A stretch of DNA of 55,829 nucleotides from Bacillota bacterium. GTDB lineage: Bacteria; Bacillota; Limnochordia; Darwinibacteriales; Darwinibacteriaceae. The stretch covers positions 1 through 55,829 of the forward strand of contig JAAYOM010000025.1 of NCBI GenBank assembly GCA_012520315.1. Direction: 5' to 3'. Shown in pieces: positions 24,459 through 34,236 of this stretch; the first letter of the stretch is position 1, and every line of letters begins with the position of its first letter. Under the pieces are notes generated by a model. That model worked only from the letters and a program-made list of their open reading frames with translations. It had not been told where the DNA came from and made no database searches. The position numbers and the translations under genes are program-made.

Positions 24459-26870
24459 TTATTTCACAACAATGTTATAAATGCGGCCGGGTACATAGAT
24501 TTCTTTTACGATGGTCTTGCCCTCGATGGCTTTTAGAATGCTGCTGTTGGCCATCACCTTCTCCCTGGCCACTTCTTGGGGATCATCGATATTGACTGTA
24601 ACATCTCCCCGCACTCTGCCGTTCACCTGAACGCCGATGGCGATGGTCTTGGCAATGGTCTTCTCCTCATCATAATCAGGCCAGCTTTGCTCATTGAGCA
24701 TGCCCCCAAAGCCAAGGACCTCCCACAATTCTTCCGTCATGTGGGGAGCTACCGGATTGAGCAGGATCAAGAGGGTCTTCATTTCCGCCTCATTGATCGA
24801 ACCGACCTCATTGATATCGTTAAGCAAGGTCATTAAAGCTGCAATTGCGGTATTAAACTTGAGACTCTCATAATCGTGGCTGACCTTCTTGATAGTCTGG
24901 TGCATATTCGCTTCCAATGCTTCGCTGTAGCTGTCGCCCGGCAGCACACTATCCTTCAGCTTCCAGACCCGATCTAAGAAGCGTTTGCAGCCCCTGACGC
25001 CGTCTGTGCTCCAGGGAACGCTTTTCTCGAAGTCACCAATGAACATCTCATACATGCGCACTGTGTCAGCTCCGTACTCTGCCACCACATCATCGGGATT
25101 GACAACATTGCCCCTGGACTTGGACATTTTTTCGTTGTTCTCGCCCAGGATCATGCCATGGGAAGTGCGCTTTTGATAAGGCTCTGGCTGGGCCACAACA
25201 CCGATATCATAGAGGAACTTATGCCAAAACCTGGAGTAGAGCAGATGGAGGGTGGTGTGTTCCATGCCGCCGTTGTACCAGTCTACCGGCATCCAGTACT
25301 CCAGATGCTCTTTGGCCGCTAGAGCATCATCGTTGTGCGGATCAACATAGCGCAGGAAATACCAGGATGAGCCGGCCCATTGGGGCATTGTATCTGTTTC
25401 CCGCTCAGCAGGACCGCCGCAGGTTGGGCAGGTGGTCTCCACCCAGTCTCTGATCTTGGCCAGAGGCGATTCGCCGGTGTCAGTTGGCTCATAGTTTTCC
25501 ACATCGGGCAGGCGCAGCGGAAGTTCTTCCTCAGGAATCGCTACCCAGCCACATTTTTCACAGTGCACAAGGGGAATCGGTTCGCCCCAATAGCGCTGCC
25601 TGGAAAACACCCAGTCCCGCAGTTTATAGTTGACTTTGGGCACTCCCAGGCCCTTTTCCTCAAGCCAGGCAATGATTTTCTGCTTGGCTTCTTCCACATC
25701 TAAGCCGTTTAGGAAGCCGGAATTAACCATGGTTCCCGTCTCAGTCTGGGTATAGGCCTCTTTGGTAACATCCCCTCCTGCTACCACTTCCACGATGGGC
25801 AGCTGGAACTTAGAAGCAAACTCCCAGTCCCTTTGATCATGACCTGGTACAGCCATAATGGCCCCGGTACCATAGCTCATCAAGACATAGTCCGAGACCC
25901 AAATTGTGATCTCTGCATTGTTGACAGGGTTAATAGCCGTCAGGCCTTCGATTTTTACGCCAGTTTTTTCCTGATTCAGCTCAGCACGCTCAAACTCCGA
26001 CTTTTTGCGAGCTTCTTCCTGGTATGCCCTAATCTCAGCCAGATTTTCAATTTGATCCTGGAGCTCCTCCAATACCGGGTGTTCGGGGGAAATCACCATG
26101 TAGGTTGCACCAAAGAGCGTATCGGGCCTTGTAGTAAAGACTGTCAGAGATTCTTCAGTATTCTTGATTTGGAACGTGACGTCTGCCCCTTCTGAACGGC
26201 CGATCCAGTTGCGCTGCTGGATTTTCACCCGCTCGATGTAATCCACCTCATCCAAATCATCGATCAGCCTCTGGGCGTACTCGGTTATTTTCAGCATCCA
26301 TTGGTTTTTCACTCTCGTTTCTACCGGATGGCCGCAGCGTTCACAGCCGCTGTCGACAACCTCTTCGTTGGCTAGGCCAATCTTACAGCGTGGGCACCAG
26401 TTAATGGGCATTTCCTTTTTGTAAGCCAGTCCCTTTTCAAAGAGCTTGAGGAAGATCCACTGGGTCCATTTAAAATAATTGGGATCGGTGGTATTTACTT
26501 CCCGCGACCAGTCAAAGGAGAAACCCAAATTCTTCATTTGCTGCCTAAAGCGGTCTACATTGCGCTCGGTAACCACTGCAGGATGGATCTTGGTCTGAAT
26601 GGCGTAGTTTTCCGCGGGCAGGCCGAAGGCGTCCCAGCCCATGGGAAAAAGGACATTATAGCCTTCCATGCGCCGCTTGCGGGCTACCACATCCAGTGCT
26701 GTGTAAGGCCTCGGATGTCCGACATGCAGCCCTTCCCCAGAAGGATAAGGGAACTCAACCAAGGCGTAGAACTTCGGCTTGCTGTAGTCTAAGCTGGTCT
26801 TGAAAGTCTCATTTTTTTCCCAAATCTCCTGCCACTTCTTTTCTACCTCGTGATGGTTATATCGCGCCAT
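24459..26870 (-). CDS. leuS: Leucyl-tRNA synthetase
   Basis: An 803-residue class-I synthetase charging tRNA-Leu. ATG 26870 ([17 protein letters not shown]) follows TAGGAGG; longer upstream reading only reads through the T-box leader. The HIGH-type motif is in [17 protein letters not shown], a zinc-binding Cys set in WCPRCK and GCERCGH, the editing-domain threonine region in [15 protein letters not shown], and KMSKS in [12 protein letters not shown]. The length is typical of bacterial LeuS. Expression is controlled by the leucine T-box immediately upstream. Confidence 0.98.
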   Translation of the reverse strand: MARYNHHEVEKKWQEIWEKNETFKTSLDYSKPKFYALVEFPYPSGEGLHVGHPRPYTALDVVARKRRMEGYNVLFPMGWDAFGLPAENYAIQTKIHPAVVTERNVDRFRQQMKNLGFSFDWSREVNTTDPNYFKWTQWIFLKLFEKGLAYKKEMPINWCPRCKIGLANEEVVDSGCERCGHPVETRVKNQWMLKITEYAQRLIDDLDEVDYIERVKIQQRNWIGRSEGADVTFQIKNTEESLTVFTTRPDTLFGATYMVISPEHPVLEELQDQIENLAEIRAYQEEARKKSEFERAELNQEKTGVKIEGLTAINPVNNAEITIWVSDYVLMSYGTGAIMAVPGHDQRDWEFASKFQLPIVEVVAGGDVTKEAYTQTETGTMVNSGFLNGLDVEEAKQKIIAWLEEKGLGVPKVNYKLRDWVFSRQRYWGEPIPLVHCEKCGWVAIPEEELPLRLPDVENYEPTDTGESPLAKIRDWVETTCPTCGGPAERETDTMPQWAGSSWYFLRYVDPHNDDALAAKEHLEYWMPVDWYNGGMEHTTLHLLYSRFWHKFLYDIGVVAQPEPYQKRTSHGMILGENNEKMSKSRGNVVNPDDVVAEYGADTVRMYEMFIGDFEKSVPWSTDGVRGCKRFLDRVWKLKDSVLPGDSYSEALEANMHQTIKKVSHDYESLKFNTAIAALMTLLNDINEVGSINEAEMKTLLILLNPVAPHMTEELWEVLGFGGMLNEQSWPDYDEEKTIAKTIAIGVQVNGRVRGDVTVNIDDPQEVAREKVMANSSILKAIEGKTIVKEIYVPGRIYNIVVK

Positions 26871-26884
26871 TTTTCTTCCTCCTA

Positions 26885-27155
26885 GGATCGAAATATAAAA
26901 AAATCTTCCTTCTCTACATTTAGAGACGAAAGATTCGCGGTACCACTCTAATTGTGAGAGCTTGCAGGTAAAACCTGTCAAGATCACCACTTTAGCACGA
27001 TAACGGAATGACCGGTCTGCGCTGAGCACCGGCTTCACGCAGACAGCTCCCAGGCGAGTTCTGGAAGGGGATCTGTTGCTTTGCACCAAACAGCAACTCT
27101 CTAAAAGCATCCGCCAGACCATACTGCTCCTGTTCACAGCTTTTTGTATTAGTGA
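26885..27155 (-). ncRNA. T-box riboswitch (leucine specifier) of leuS
   Basis: Read on the minus strand, the T-box AGAGTGGTACCGCG is at 26949-26936 with TGGT complementary to the ACCA end of tRNA-Leu. The terminator hairpin (AATCTTTCGTCTCT pairing with AGAGAAGGAAGATT, then a T-run) is at 26934-26897. A specifier CTC (Leu) lies in the segment GAACTCGCC, complement of 27056-27058, and an AGTA-type motif occurs near 27125. Uncharged tRNA-Leu would allow read-through into leuS. Confidence 0.95.
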
Positions 27156-27156
27156 C

Positions 27157-27185
27157 ATTGTATCAATTCGACCCCATGGTGTCAA
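27157..27185 (-). promoter_or_regulatory. Promoter of leuS leader
   Basis: On the minus strand TTGACA (27185-27180), a 17-base spacer and TACAAT (27162-27157): a near-consensus sigma-A promoter starting the T-box transcript. Confidence 0.85.
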
Positions 27186-27256
27186 CAGATCGGGACCGTT
27201 TGCGATATCCCCCCGTTTTCCCATATTTCATTTCCCAATTATCAGTAAAAATGCTA

Positions 27257-27285
27257 TTTACAACCACAAAAATCCGTGCTATACT
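27257..27285 (+). promoter_or_regulatory. Promoter of trpBA leader
   Basis: TTTACA (27257-27262), a 17-base spacer and TATACT (27280-27285) give a near-consensus sigma-A promoter just ahead of the tryptophan T-box. Confidence 0.85.
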
Positions 27286-27289
27286 ATTT

Positions 27290-27590
27290 GCAATTAAATA
27301 TATTGCGAAAACCGATGATGCGGAAGTAAAGGTGATTATGCTCACACAGAGAGCCTGGGCAAGGTGGAAGCCGGGTTGAAAACAGATCATCAAATGGCCC
27401 GCGGAGGGTGCGGTGAAAGGCAGGTTTTTGTCTTGCCCAGTAGCCTGCAACGTGTGGGCATACGTCAGTTGCCGGGGATATGATGGTATCCTGCTGAGTG
27501 CATGAATTTTTATTCGTGAATCAAGGTGGCACCGCGAGTTTTTCGAACCCGCCCTTGACATTGATCGTCAGGGGTGGGTATTTTTTTGCC
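27290..27590 (+). ncRNA. T-box riboswitch (tryptophan specifier) of trpBA
   Basis: The T-box AAGGTGGCACCGCG is at 27523-27536; its TGGC matches the GCCA end expected of tRNA-Trp. The specifier TGG (Trp) is at 27395-27397 in CAAATGGCCCG, and an AGTA motif in GGAAGTAAAGG lies upstream. The terminator pairs ACCCGCCCTTGAC with GTCAGGGGTGGGT at 27547-27579, followed by seven T. It senses uncharged tRNA-Trp. Confidence 0.95.
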
Positions 27591-27669
27591 CCCGCCCCTG
27601 GAAGAAGGGGGATGATCTTATCGTTATACCCTGGTGGTTGTTGTTAAGAAAAGAAAGAAGGGGGATAAC

Positions 27670-28854
27670 ATGGCAACAGGACGTTTTGGAGTGCATGGAG
27701 GACAGTACATTCCTGAGGTATTGATGGAAGCAGTAACAGAACTGACAGAAGCTTACTTTACGCTGAAGGATGAGCCGGGATTTCGCGCCGATCTGCAGAA
27801 TCTGCTCAACAATTACGCTGGACGGCCTTCGCCCTTGTACTACGCAGAAAAAATGACGAAAGACCTGGGCGGAGCAAAAATCTACTTAAAGCGTGAGGAT
27901 TTAAACCACACCGGCTCCCATAAAATCAATAATGTATTAGGTCAAGCCCTGCTGGCTAAAAGAATGGGGAAAAAGCGGCTGATTGCTGAAACGGGGGCAG
28001 GTCAGCACGGTGTGGCAACCGCTACCGCAGCCGCCCTGATGGATATGGAATGCGAGATCTTGATGGGGGCGGAGGATATGAAAAGGCAGGCCCTCAATGT
28101 CTACCGGATGCGTCTTCTAGGTGCCAAGGTCACAGAGGTGCGCTCCGGTACAGCATCCCTGAAAGACGCGGTCAACCAGGCTATGGGCGAGTGGGTGCGC
28201 AGGATCAAAGACACCCACTATGTCATTGGCTCTGTAGTAGGGCCCCATCCTTTCCCGGTCATGGTCAGGGATTTCCAGGCGGTGATTTCTGCCGAGATCA
28301 AAGAACAGATTCTGGCTGCGGAGGGCAGATTGCCAGATGCAGTCCTAGCCTGCGTAGGAGGCGGCTCTAACTGCATAGGTGCCTTCTATCACTTTATTCC
28401 TGAAGCGCAGGTACGTTTAATTGGCTGTGAAGCGGCGGGGCAAGGGGCTGAACGCTATGATACGGCAGCGACGATTACTACCGGGAGAGTAGGCATTTTC
28501 CATGGCATGAAAACCTACTTCTGCCAGGACGAATTCGGCCAGATCGCTCCGGTTTATTCTATTGCGGCAGGTTTGGACTATCCAGGTGTGGGACCTGAGC
28601 ATGCCTATCTCCATGAGGAGGGCAGGGCAGAATATGTGGCGGTAACGGACGTGGAGGCCGTGGAAGCCTTTGAGTACCTGTCCATCACCGAGGGCATTAT
28701 TCCTGCTATCGAAAGTTCCCATGCGGTGGCCTATGCCCGCCGGTTGGCACCGCGCATGCACAAGGATGAAATTATGGTGATCAATCTATCGGGGCGGGGA
28801 GACAAGGACTGCGCAGCCATTGCCCGTTATCGAGGGGAGGATTTAGTAGAATGA
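27670..28854 (+). CDS. trpB: Tryptophan synthase beta subunit
   Basis: A 394-residue PLP enzyme joining indole and serine. ATG 27670 follows GAAGGGGG. Family signatures are [16 protein letters not shown], the PLP Lys in [27 protein letters not shown], the phosphate loop [12 protein letters not shown], and LSGRGDKD. All catalytic elements of the TrpB1 type are present. It overlaps trpA by four bases. Only trpB and trpA of the pathway are here; the remaining trp genes are not in the window. Confidence 0.98.
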   Translation: MATGRFGVHGGQYIPEVLMEAVTELTEAYFTLKDEPGFRADLQNLLNNYAGRPSPLYYAEKMTKDLGGAKIYLKREDLNHTGSHKINNVLGQALLAKRMGKKRLIAETGAGQHGVATATAAALMDMECEILMGAEDMKRQALNVYRMRLLGAKVTEVRSGTASLKDAVNQAMGEWVRRIKDTHYVIGSVVGPHPFPVMVRDFQAVISAEIKEQILAAEGRLPDAVLACVGGGSNCIGAFYHFIPEAQVRLIGCEAAGQGAERYDTAATITTGRVGIFHGMKTYFCQDEFGQIAPVYSIAAGLDYPGVGPEHAYLHEEGRAEYVAVTDVEAVEAFEYLSITEGIIPAIESSHAVAYARRLAPRMHKDEIMVINLSGRGDKDCAAIARYRGEDLVE

Positions 28855-29609
28855 GCCTTAACCAAGTATTCTCACAGGGAAAAGCGGTGATTCCCCATCT
28901 AGTATGCGGCTACCCGAATCTTGCCACCACGGAAAAGCTAATCTTAGCTTTGGAAAAGGCTGACGCAAGCCTTATCGAACTGGGAATTCCTTTTTCTGAT
29001 GCAGCGGCGGACGGGCCTTTGATCCAAAGGATCAGCGAAGAGGTCATTACCACAGGTGTTACTACAGATCAGATCTTTGATCTGGTCCAGCGCGTGAAAA
29101 ATAAGATAACAACTCCGCTGGCTTTGAGAACCTATGCCAATGTTGTCTTCAGTTATGGGACAGAGCGTTTCTTGGCCCGGGCAGCTGAAGTTGGCTTCAA
29201 AGCCCTCATCCTGCCCGACGTTCCCTTTGAAGAAAAGGAAGAGTTCGCAAGTGCCTGCAATCAAGCAGGTATCTCCTTCATTTCCTTTGTTGCCCCTGCC
29301 TTTGCCGCAAGGGTTACGAAAATCGCCAGTTCGGCCCAGGGGTATATCTGCCTCTCGCTGCCTCCAGGCGGCGAGGTTGACTGGGACACTCTTCGCCAGG
29401 CTGCAGCAGTTCCGATTGCTGTGCCCTTAGGCGGCAGATCCCCTGGAGAGCTGGGGGAAACAGTTGTCCAGGCAGATGGAGTGATCATTGATGCGGCGGT
29501 GATGGAAATTGTGGCCGAACATGGCGAAAAAGCCTCCGGGCACGTTTGCGACTATGTGCAGGAGGTCGCTGCCCAAATTAGGGCGTCAGGCATGCGTTCG
29601 GTAGTATGA
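28851..29609 (+). CDS. trpA: Tryptophan synthase alpha subunit, divergent
   Basis: A 252-residue TIM-barrel protein, somewhat short for TrpA (about 265). The catalytic acids appear kept: Glu43 in ELGIPFSD and Asp54 in ADGPLIQ. Other regions diverge: the usual SxxGVTG loop 6 is replaced by [12 protein letters not shown] (residues 167-178), and the phosphate-binding GSAIV is replaced by IIDAAVMEI (residues 212-220). TrpA normally cleaves indole-glycerol phosphate and channels indole to TrpB. Altered phosphate handling raises the possibility of reduced or changed activity. It is translationally coupled to trpB and under the Trp T-box. Confidence 0.88.
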   Translation: MSLNQVFSQGKAVIPHLVCGYPNLATTEKLILALEKADASLIELGIPFSDAAADGPLIQRISEEVITTGVTTDQIFDLVQRVKNKITTPLALRTYANVVFSYGTERFLARAAEVGFKALILPDVPFEEKEEFASACNQAGISFISFVAPAFAARVTKIASSAQGYICLSLPPGGEVDWDTLRQAAAVPIAVPLGGRSPGELGETVVQADGVIIDAAVMEIVAEHGEKASGHVCDYVQEVAAQIRASGMRSVV

Positions 29610-29771
29610 GCAGCATAGGGCAGTCAGCATTCCCCGGCCGGGAAAGCTGGCTGCTTTCTGCAGTACGTACAATAGTATGGCCTGGCAAAAGGAGAAAGCC
29701 TCTCCTAAGGAGAAGATCATCTAGAAAATTTGAAGCAATCAGCAAAGAACGGAGAGGCGTGTGTTGTTTTT

Positions 29772-31049
29772 ATGGAAACTATAGCTGTTGCACTTTTTAT
29801 TGCAACTTATATCTTGCTCTTGGTGCTGCCCCGCTTTAGGGCGCACGTCGCTGTGCTGGCAGCAGGGTCTTTTATCATTCTCGGTATTATGCCTTTGAAC
29901 ATGGTCGGCAACGCTGTGGACTGGAATGTGATACTGATGATCGCTGGAACAATGGGGATTGTATCGCTTTTCATTGAGTCCAGGATGCCCGCCCGCCTGG
30001 CAGATTTGATCATTGAAAGAACGCCCAGTTTGCGTTGGGCTTTGGTGGCCTTGTCCTTATTCGCTGGGATCATCTCGGCTTTTGTAGATAATGTGGCCAC
30101 GGTGCTGATTGTAGCACCGGTGGCAATCAGTATGGCCAAGAAACAGGGTATCTCACCTGTGCCCAGTGTAATTGCGGTCGCGATCGCATCAAACCTGCAG
30201 GGCGCTGCGACCTTGGTAGGGGATGCTACCTCGATTATGCTTGGCGGCCACGCAGGCATGGACTTCCTTGACTTCTTTTTCGCCAAAGGACGCATTGGCA
30301 TTTTCTGGGTGGTACAAGCCGGGGCAGTGGCTGCCACATTTGTCCTCTACTGGATCTTCCGATCCATGCAGGGCGAAGTAAAGCCCCAGGGTCGTACTGA
30401 GGTGAAAGACTACTTTCCGTCTTATCTCTTGATCTTCATGGTTGTCCTGCTGATTTTGGCTTCTTTCCTTCCAAACAAACCCGACATTACAAATGGCCTG
30501 ATCTGTGTGGGCTTGATGGTTATCGGCCTGGTGAGGGGTGTAGCCAAGGGCAATAGCCTTAAGTGGGTATGGGAAAATCTGATGGAAATTGACTTTTTTA
30601 CTTTGTTTCTGCTTATCGGTCTTTTTGTAGTGATTGGCGGCTTGACTCAGGTAGGGGTTATTGATCGCATCGCCCACTTTATTGTCAGCGCCGGCCAAGG
30701 TAATATTTTTCTTATTTACACTTTGGTAGTGTGGATATCTGTATTAGTATCCGGTTTTGTCGATAACATACCCTATGTGGCAACCATGCTCCCTGTTGTA
30801 GGCGGTGTAGCCTCTTTGCTTGGTATAGAACCTTTCTTGCTCTACTTCGGCCTTTTGATCGGAGCCACGCTAGGCGGGAACATTACACCCATTGGGGCTT
30901 CGGCCAATATTACCGGGCTTGGCCTGTTAAGAAAGGAAGGCTATGAGGTGAAGGCCGGGACGTTTATGCGCATCAGCGTTCCCTACACTCTGGCGGCGGT
31001 GACAGCCGGTTACGTCTTGAACTGGCTGGTCTGGAGCGGATCGCTTTGA
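29772..31049 (+). CDS. SLC13/ArsB-type (IT superfamily) membrane carrier
   Basis: A 425-residue polytopic membrane protein. ATG 29772 is the best-supported start though GGAGAGG is about 14 bases away. It shows the superfamily's twin features: FVDNVATVLIVAPVAISMA in the first half and GFVDNIPYVATMLPVVGG in the second, plus LGGNITPIGASANITG. Such carriers move Na+ with dicarboxylates or sulfate, or extrude arsenite, or exchange Na+/H+; the substrate is unresolved. It ends overlapping the next gene (TTGA). Confidence 0.85.
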   Translation: METIAVALFIATYILLLVLPRFRAHVAVLAAGSFIILGIMPLNMVGNAVDWNVILMIAGTMGIVSLFIESRMPARLADLIIERTPSLRWALVALSLFAGIISAFVDNVATVLIVAPVAISMAKKQGISPVPSVIAVAIASNLQGAATLVGDATSIMLGGHAGMDFLDFFFAKGRIGIFWVVQAGAVAATFVLYWIFRSMQGEVKPQGRTEVKDYFPSYLLIFMVVLLILASFLPNKPDITNGLICVGLMVIGLVRGVAKGNSLKWVWENLMEIDFFTLFLLIGLFVVIGGLTQVGVIDRIAHFIVSAGQGNIFLIYTLVVWISVLVSGFVDNIPYVATMLPVVGGVASLLGIEPFLLYFGLLIGATLGGNITPIGASANITGLGLLRKEGYEVKAGTFMRISVPYTLAAVTAGYVLNWLVWSGSL

Positions 31050-31717
31050 TTGGAACGCAAAACGAAAGCTCTTTGCATGCCAGTTTAAAAGAACATTATT
31101 TCCGGCCCGGGGATATTGTCGAAGGACGGGTAGGCGGATACCATATTGACCTAATCCAGGCAGAGCGCCTGGTCGAGATTCAGACCCAGAATTTCAGCTC
31201 GATTAAGGCCAAACTGGCTAACCTTCTGGAAGAGCATCATGTCCATCTGGTCTACCCGATCACTTTGAGGCGTGACATAGTGAAGGTGGCGCCGGAAACG
31301 GGAGAGTTTCTGAGTACGAGAAAGTCGCCGAAGAAAGAGGATGTCTACGATTTGTTCTCAGAGCTGATTCGCATCCCCCATCTCATTTTGCATCCCCATC
31401 TCACTGTGGAGGCTGTTTTTATTAAGGAAAGAGAGGTTCGCTGTGAAGACGGGAAGGGAAGCTGGCGCCGCAGGGGTGCAAGCATTGTGGATCGGACCTT
31501 AGCGGAAGTAGTTGACAAGCGTGCCTTTGCCTCCGCATTGGATTATCTCAGCCTCCTGCCGGAGGATCTGCTCTGCCCCTTTACTAATAAGCAGCTGGCA
31601 TCCAGCGTAAAGATATCACAGTCCAAAGCACAAAAAACAACCTATACACTGAGAAAAGCAGGCCTGCTTGTGGAAACCGGCAGAAAGGGTAACGAAATCC
31701 TACACACAAGAGCCTAG
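31046..31717 (+). CDS. Conserved hypothetical protein, possible PD-(D/E)xK-like fold
   Basis: A 223-residue soluble protein from TTG 31046, coupled to the carrier gene. The N-terminal part has GYHIDLIQAERLVEIQTQNF, an Asp then E-x-Q arrangement typical of nuclease-like folds, then LVYPITLRRDIVKV. A second conserved block is DGKGSWRRRGASIVDRTL. The C-terminal 50 residues look like a winged helix (FTNKQLASSVKISQSKAQK, TYTLRKAGLL). I recognise it as a conserved family without assigned function. DNA binding or cleavage is inference. Confidence 0.65.
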   Translation: MIGTQNESSLHASLKEHYFRPGDIVEGRVGGYHIDLIQAERLVEIQTQNFSSIKAKLANLLEEHHVHLVYPITLRRDIVKVAPETGEFLSTRKSPKKEDVYDLFSELIRIPHLILHPHLTVEAVFIKEREVRCEDGKGSWRRRGASIVDRTLAEVVDKRAFASALDYLSLLPEDLLCPFTNKQLASSVKISQSKAQKTTYTLRKAGLLVETGRKGNEILHTRA

Positions 31718-31726
31718 GGCTCTTTA
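31708..31726 (+). terminator. Short terminator at the end of the hypothetical gene
   Basis: AAGAGCC pairs with GGCTCTT around TAG, the stop codon itself, followed by TATT. Confidence 0.5.
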
Positions 31727-31808
31727 TTCCAAAGTTGAAACATGTTGCTCCTAGCCGGGCAGTTACTCGCAGAAAATGATGCTGGTTGTTTTTCGAAACG
31801 ACAAACAA

Positions 31809-31868
31809 CAATCCACAATATACACAGGTTACCCACAACACAGTGGGCAAAACAAATGTTTTTCCACA
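31809..31868 (+). repeat. Three DnaA-box-like 9-mers in an intergenic region
   Basis: CAATCCACA (31809), TTACCCACA (31829) and TTTTCCACA (31860) match TTATCCACA at 7, 8 and 8 of 9 positions, all in one orientation. They sit between the hypothetical gene and the rubrerythrin promoter, next to an inverted repeat GTTGTTT/AAACAAC at about 31784-31808. They might form a minor DnaA-binding cluster. Confidence 0.4.
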
Positions 31869-31913
31869 GCATTTAGTGGTTAGCTCTGTTAATAATGTAT
31901 AGCAATAAAGGAA

Positions 31914-31942
31914 TTGCTAGTGTTTGGGTGTTATGGTATAGT
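31914..31942 (+). promoter_or_regulatory. Promoter of rubrerythrin gene
   Basis: TTGCTA (31914-31919), a 17-base spacer and TATAGT (31937-31942), 38 bases before the start codon. Confidence 0.8.
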
Positions 31943-31979
31943 AAGATCCAAATAAAAAAACAAGGGAGGAATTGTATCA

Positions 31980-32483
31980 ATGAGAAAGATGACCGAACAG
32001 AACTTGAGAGATGCCTTTTCAGGCGAAAGTCAAGCACATATGAAGTATCAGATTTATAGCGCAGTTGCTGACAAGGAAGGTTACCCAGAAGTTGCCAGGC
32101 TCTTTAAGGCCATTGCCTATGCCGAGCTGGTTCACGCTCGCAACCACCTGAAAGAACTAGGCGGCATTGGCGATTCTGTCGCGAACCTCCAAGATGCCTT
32201 TAACGGTGAGACCTTTGAAATCGAAGAAATGTATCCTGCCTACAAGGTAGTTGCCGAACTGCAGGAGGAAAAAGGCGCTGTGCGTTCCACCCACTATGCC
32301 TTAGAAGCAGAGAAGATCCATGCTGAAATGTATGACAGTGCCAAAAAGACTGTGATGGAGAAGAAAGACATCACCATTGGCACCATTCAAGTCTGCGATG
32401 TTTGCGGCTACACCCATGACGGTGACGCACCTGAGAAATGCCCCATCTGCAGCGCTCCTAAGTCCAAGTTCCTATCCTTTTAG
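31980..32483 (+). CDS. Rubrerythrin
   Basis: A 167-residue peroxide-reducing non-heme iron protein. ATG 31980 follows GGGAGGAATTG. The ferritin-like part carries ESQAHMKYQIY, EVARLFKAIAYAELVHARNH and ALEAEKIHAEMY, giving the diiron Glu/His ligands. The C-terminal rubredoxin-like site is VCDVCGYTHDG and CPICSAPKSKF. It protects anaerobes by reducing H2O2 in the cytosol with electrons from rubredoxin or NAD(P)H oxidoreductases. Its own promoter precedes it; korA follows after 22 bases. Confidence 0.96.
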   Translation: MRKMTEQNLRDAFSGESQAHMKYQIYSAVADKEGYPEVARLFKAIAYAELVHARNHLKELGGIGDSVANLQDAFNGETFEIEEMYPAYKVVAELQEEKGAVRSTHYALEAEKIHAEMYDSAKKTVMEKKDITIGTIQVCDVCGYTHDGDAPEKCPICSAPKSKFLSF

Positions 32484-32505
32484 TACAAGAAAAGGGAGGT
32501 AGATC

Positions 32506-34236
32506 ATGCAGACCTTTAACATCAAGATTGGAGGAGAAGCGGGGCAAGGCTTGGTGTCTGTAGGAAATATCCTGCTTCAAGCCATAACCCAGGAGGGGTG
32601 GCACCTGTTTGCCCACCAAGATTACGAGTCCCGTATTCGCGGGGGCCACAATTTTTTTCAGATTCGTTTAGCTGACGAACCTGTGGCAACATGGGAGCAT
32701 GAGATTGATGTTTTAGTAGCCCTCGACGAAGCAACTGTTACCCTTGGTCAAGGAGAGCTTAGACCAGGCGGTATTGTCATTTACGATCCAGATGTTTTAG
32801 GGGATGAAGCAAAAAAACTTGTTGATCAACCAAACTGCTTCGGCTTGCCCTTTGCCAAGATCGCCCAAGATCTAGGGCAGCCGAAGATTGTAGCTAATGC
32901 CGTCGCAGCAGGTGCTGTTTGGGCCTTGCTCAGTGAAGATATCACCGTTTTGCATCAAACATTAGAAGCAATGTTTGGCAGCAAGGGTGAAAAAGTTGCA
33001 GCAGGCAATCAAAAGGTAGCCTCAGCTGGATTTGATAGGGTTCGGGAGCTTGCGGGCTCCCGGCCAAAGCCGGCCAAGCCGGAAAATCCCGGGGCGAGGC
33101 TGCTGCTGCAGGGCAATCAAGCGCTGCCTCTGGGGGCACTAGCCGCAGGCCTGAAGTTTATGAGTGCCTATCCGATGACGCCAGCTACGGGAGTAACGGA
33201 GTATATTTCTGAGCATGGGCAGGAAGCATCAGTTGTGATGGAGCAGGCTGAAGACGAGATTTCCGCGATTAATATGGCAATCGGAGCCAGCTTTGCAGGA
33301 GCCAGGTCTATGACCGCCACTTCAGGCGGAGGATTTGCTCTGATGACGGAAGCGCTGTCTTTGGCCGGCTCCGCGGAAATACCAATTGTGGTCATTAATG
33401 CGATGCGTCCAGGACCAAGTACAGGTCTGCCCACCCGGACAGAACAGGGTGATCTGCGCTACGCTGCGGCCATGTCCTTTGGTGATTTTCCCCGGGCAGT
33501 GCTGTCCCCAGGTGATGTGGAAGAAGCCTTTTATTTAATGGGACAAGCCTTTAATCTTGCGGAAGAGTATCAGATGCCTGTTGTAGTTTTGAGTGACCAG
33601 CATCTTGCGGATTCCCATGTCACTGTACCCCCCTTTGATTTGAGCAAGGTAGAGATCAGGCGGGGCAAGACGGTATCCGGAACAGAAGCGGGTCCTGATT
33701 ACCTCCGTTACAAGTACACAGAAGACGGCATTTCGCCCCGGCTTTACCCTGGATGGGGTGAAGGCGTTGTGATCAGTGCCGGTGACGAACACGATGAAGA
33801 AGGGCATCTCATTGAAGATGCTGAGACTCGGCAAAAGATGATGGAAAAACGTATGGCCAAGCAAAAGCTTGTGGAAGCAAGGGCCCTGGAACCTGTACTC
33901 TGCGGTGCGGATGAACCTGATGCTATGTTAATCGGGTTCGGCTCTACCAAGGGCGCTATTAGGGAGGCTGTACGGATTTTGAACGAAGGCGGCTGCAAAG
34001 TTCAGGGTGTGCATCTTCCCCAGGTATTTCCTTTGCCGGAAAGTTTAGGAGAACTCTTGCAGCGGCCTGGACGCAAGTTCATTGTAGAGAGCAATTACAC
34101 AGGACAGCTGGAAGAGCTGATTGCCGCCCGCTTTGCCCTCAAACCCACTGGAAGCATTAGGCGTTATGACGGCAGGCCCATCAATGCCCAGTACATCTTG
34201 GATAAACTCAGGGGAGGTGTTTGTGGTGGCCAGTAA
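32506..34236 (+). CDS. korA: 2-oxoacid:ferredoxin oxidoreductase, fused gamma-alpha subunit
   Basis: A 576-residue fusion. Residues 1-190 are the gamma domain (IGGEAGQGLVSVGNILLQAI, DYESRIRGGHNFFQIR). Residues about 200-576 are the alpha domain (GALAAGLKFMSAYPMTPATG, EQAEDEISAINMAIGASFAG, then MRPGPSTGLPTRTEQGDL). The complex decarboxylates a 2-oxoacid such as 2-oxoglutarate to acyl-CoA, reducing ferredoxin. ATG 32506 follows GGGAGG. korB overlaps the end. Confidence 0.93.
   Translation: MQTFNIKIGGEAGQGLVSVGNILLQAITQEGWHLFAHQDYESRIRGGHNFFQIRLADEPVATWEHEIDVLVALDEATVTLGQGELRPGGIVIYDPDVLGDEAKKLVDQPNCFGLPFAKIAQDLGQPKIVANAVAAGAVWALLSEDITVLHQTLEAMFGSKGEKVAAGNQKVASAGFDRVRELAGSRPKPAKPENPGARLLLQGNQALPLGALAAGLKFMSAYPMTPATGVTEYISEHGQEASVVMEQAEDEISAINMAIGASFAGARSMTATSGGGFALMTEALSLAGSAEIPIVVINAMRPGPSTGLPTRTEQGDLRYAAAMSFGDFPRAVLSPGDVEEAFYLMGQAFNLAEEYQMPVVVLSDQHLADSHVTVPPFDLSKVEIRRGKTVSGTEAGPDYLRYKYTEDGISPRLYPGWGEGVVISAGDEHDEEGHLIEDAETRQKMMEKRMAKQKLVEARALEPVLCGADEPDAMLIGFGSTKGAIREAVRILNEGGCKVQGVHLPQVFPLPESLGELLQRPGRKFIVESNYTGQLEELIAARFALKPTGSIRRYDGRPINAQYILDKLRGGVCGGQ

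Noticed and set aside
26871-27224. N-terminal extension of LeuS by 118 residues
   Set aside because: The extension translates the T-box leader; the true start at 26870 has a strong ribosome site and the conserved N-terminus.
31784-31870. Replication origin at the DnaA-box-like cluster
   Set aside because: Only three imperfect boxes, no AT-rich unwinding element and no dnaA/dnaN neighbours.
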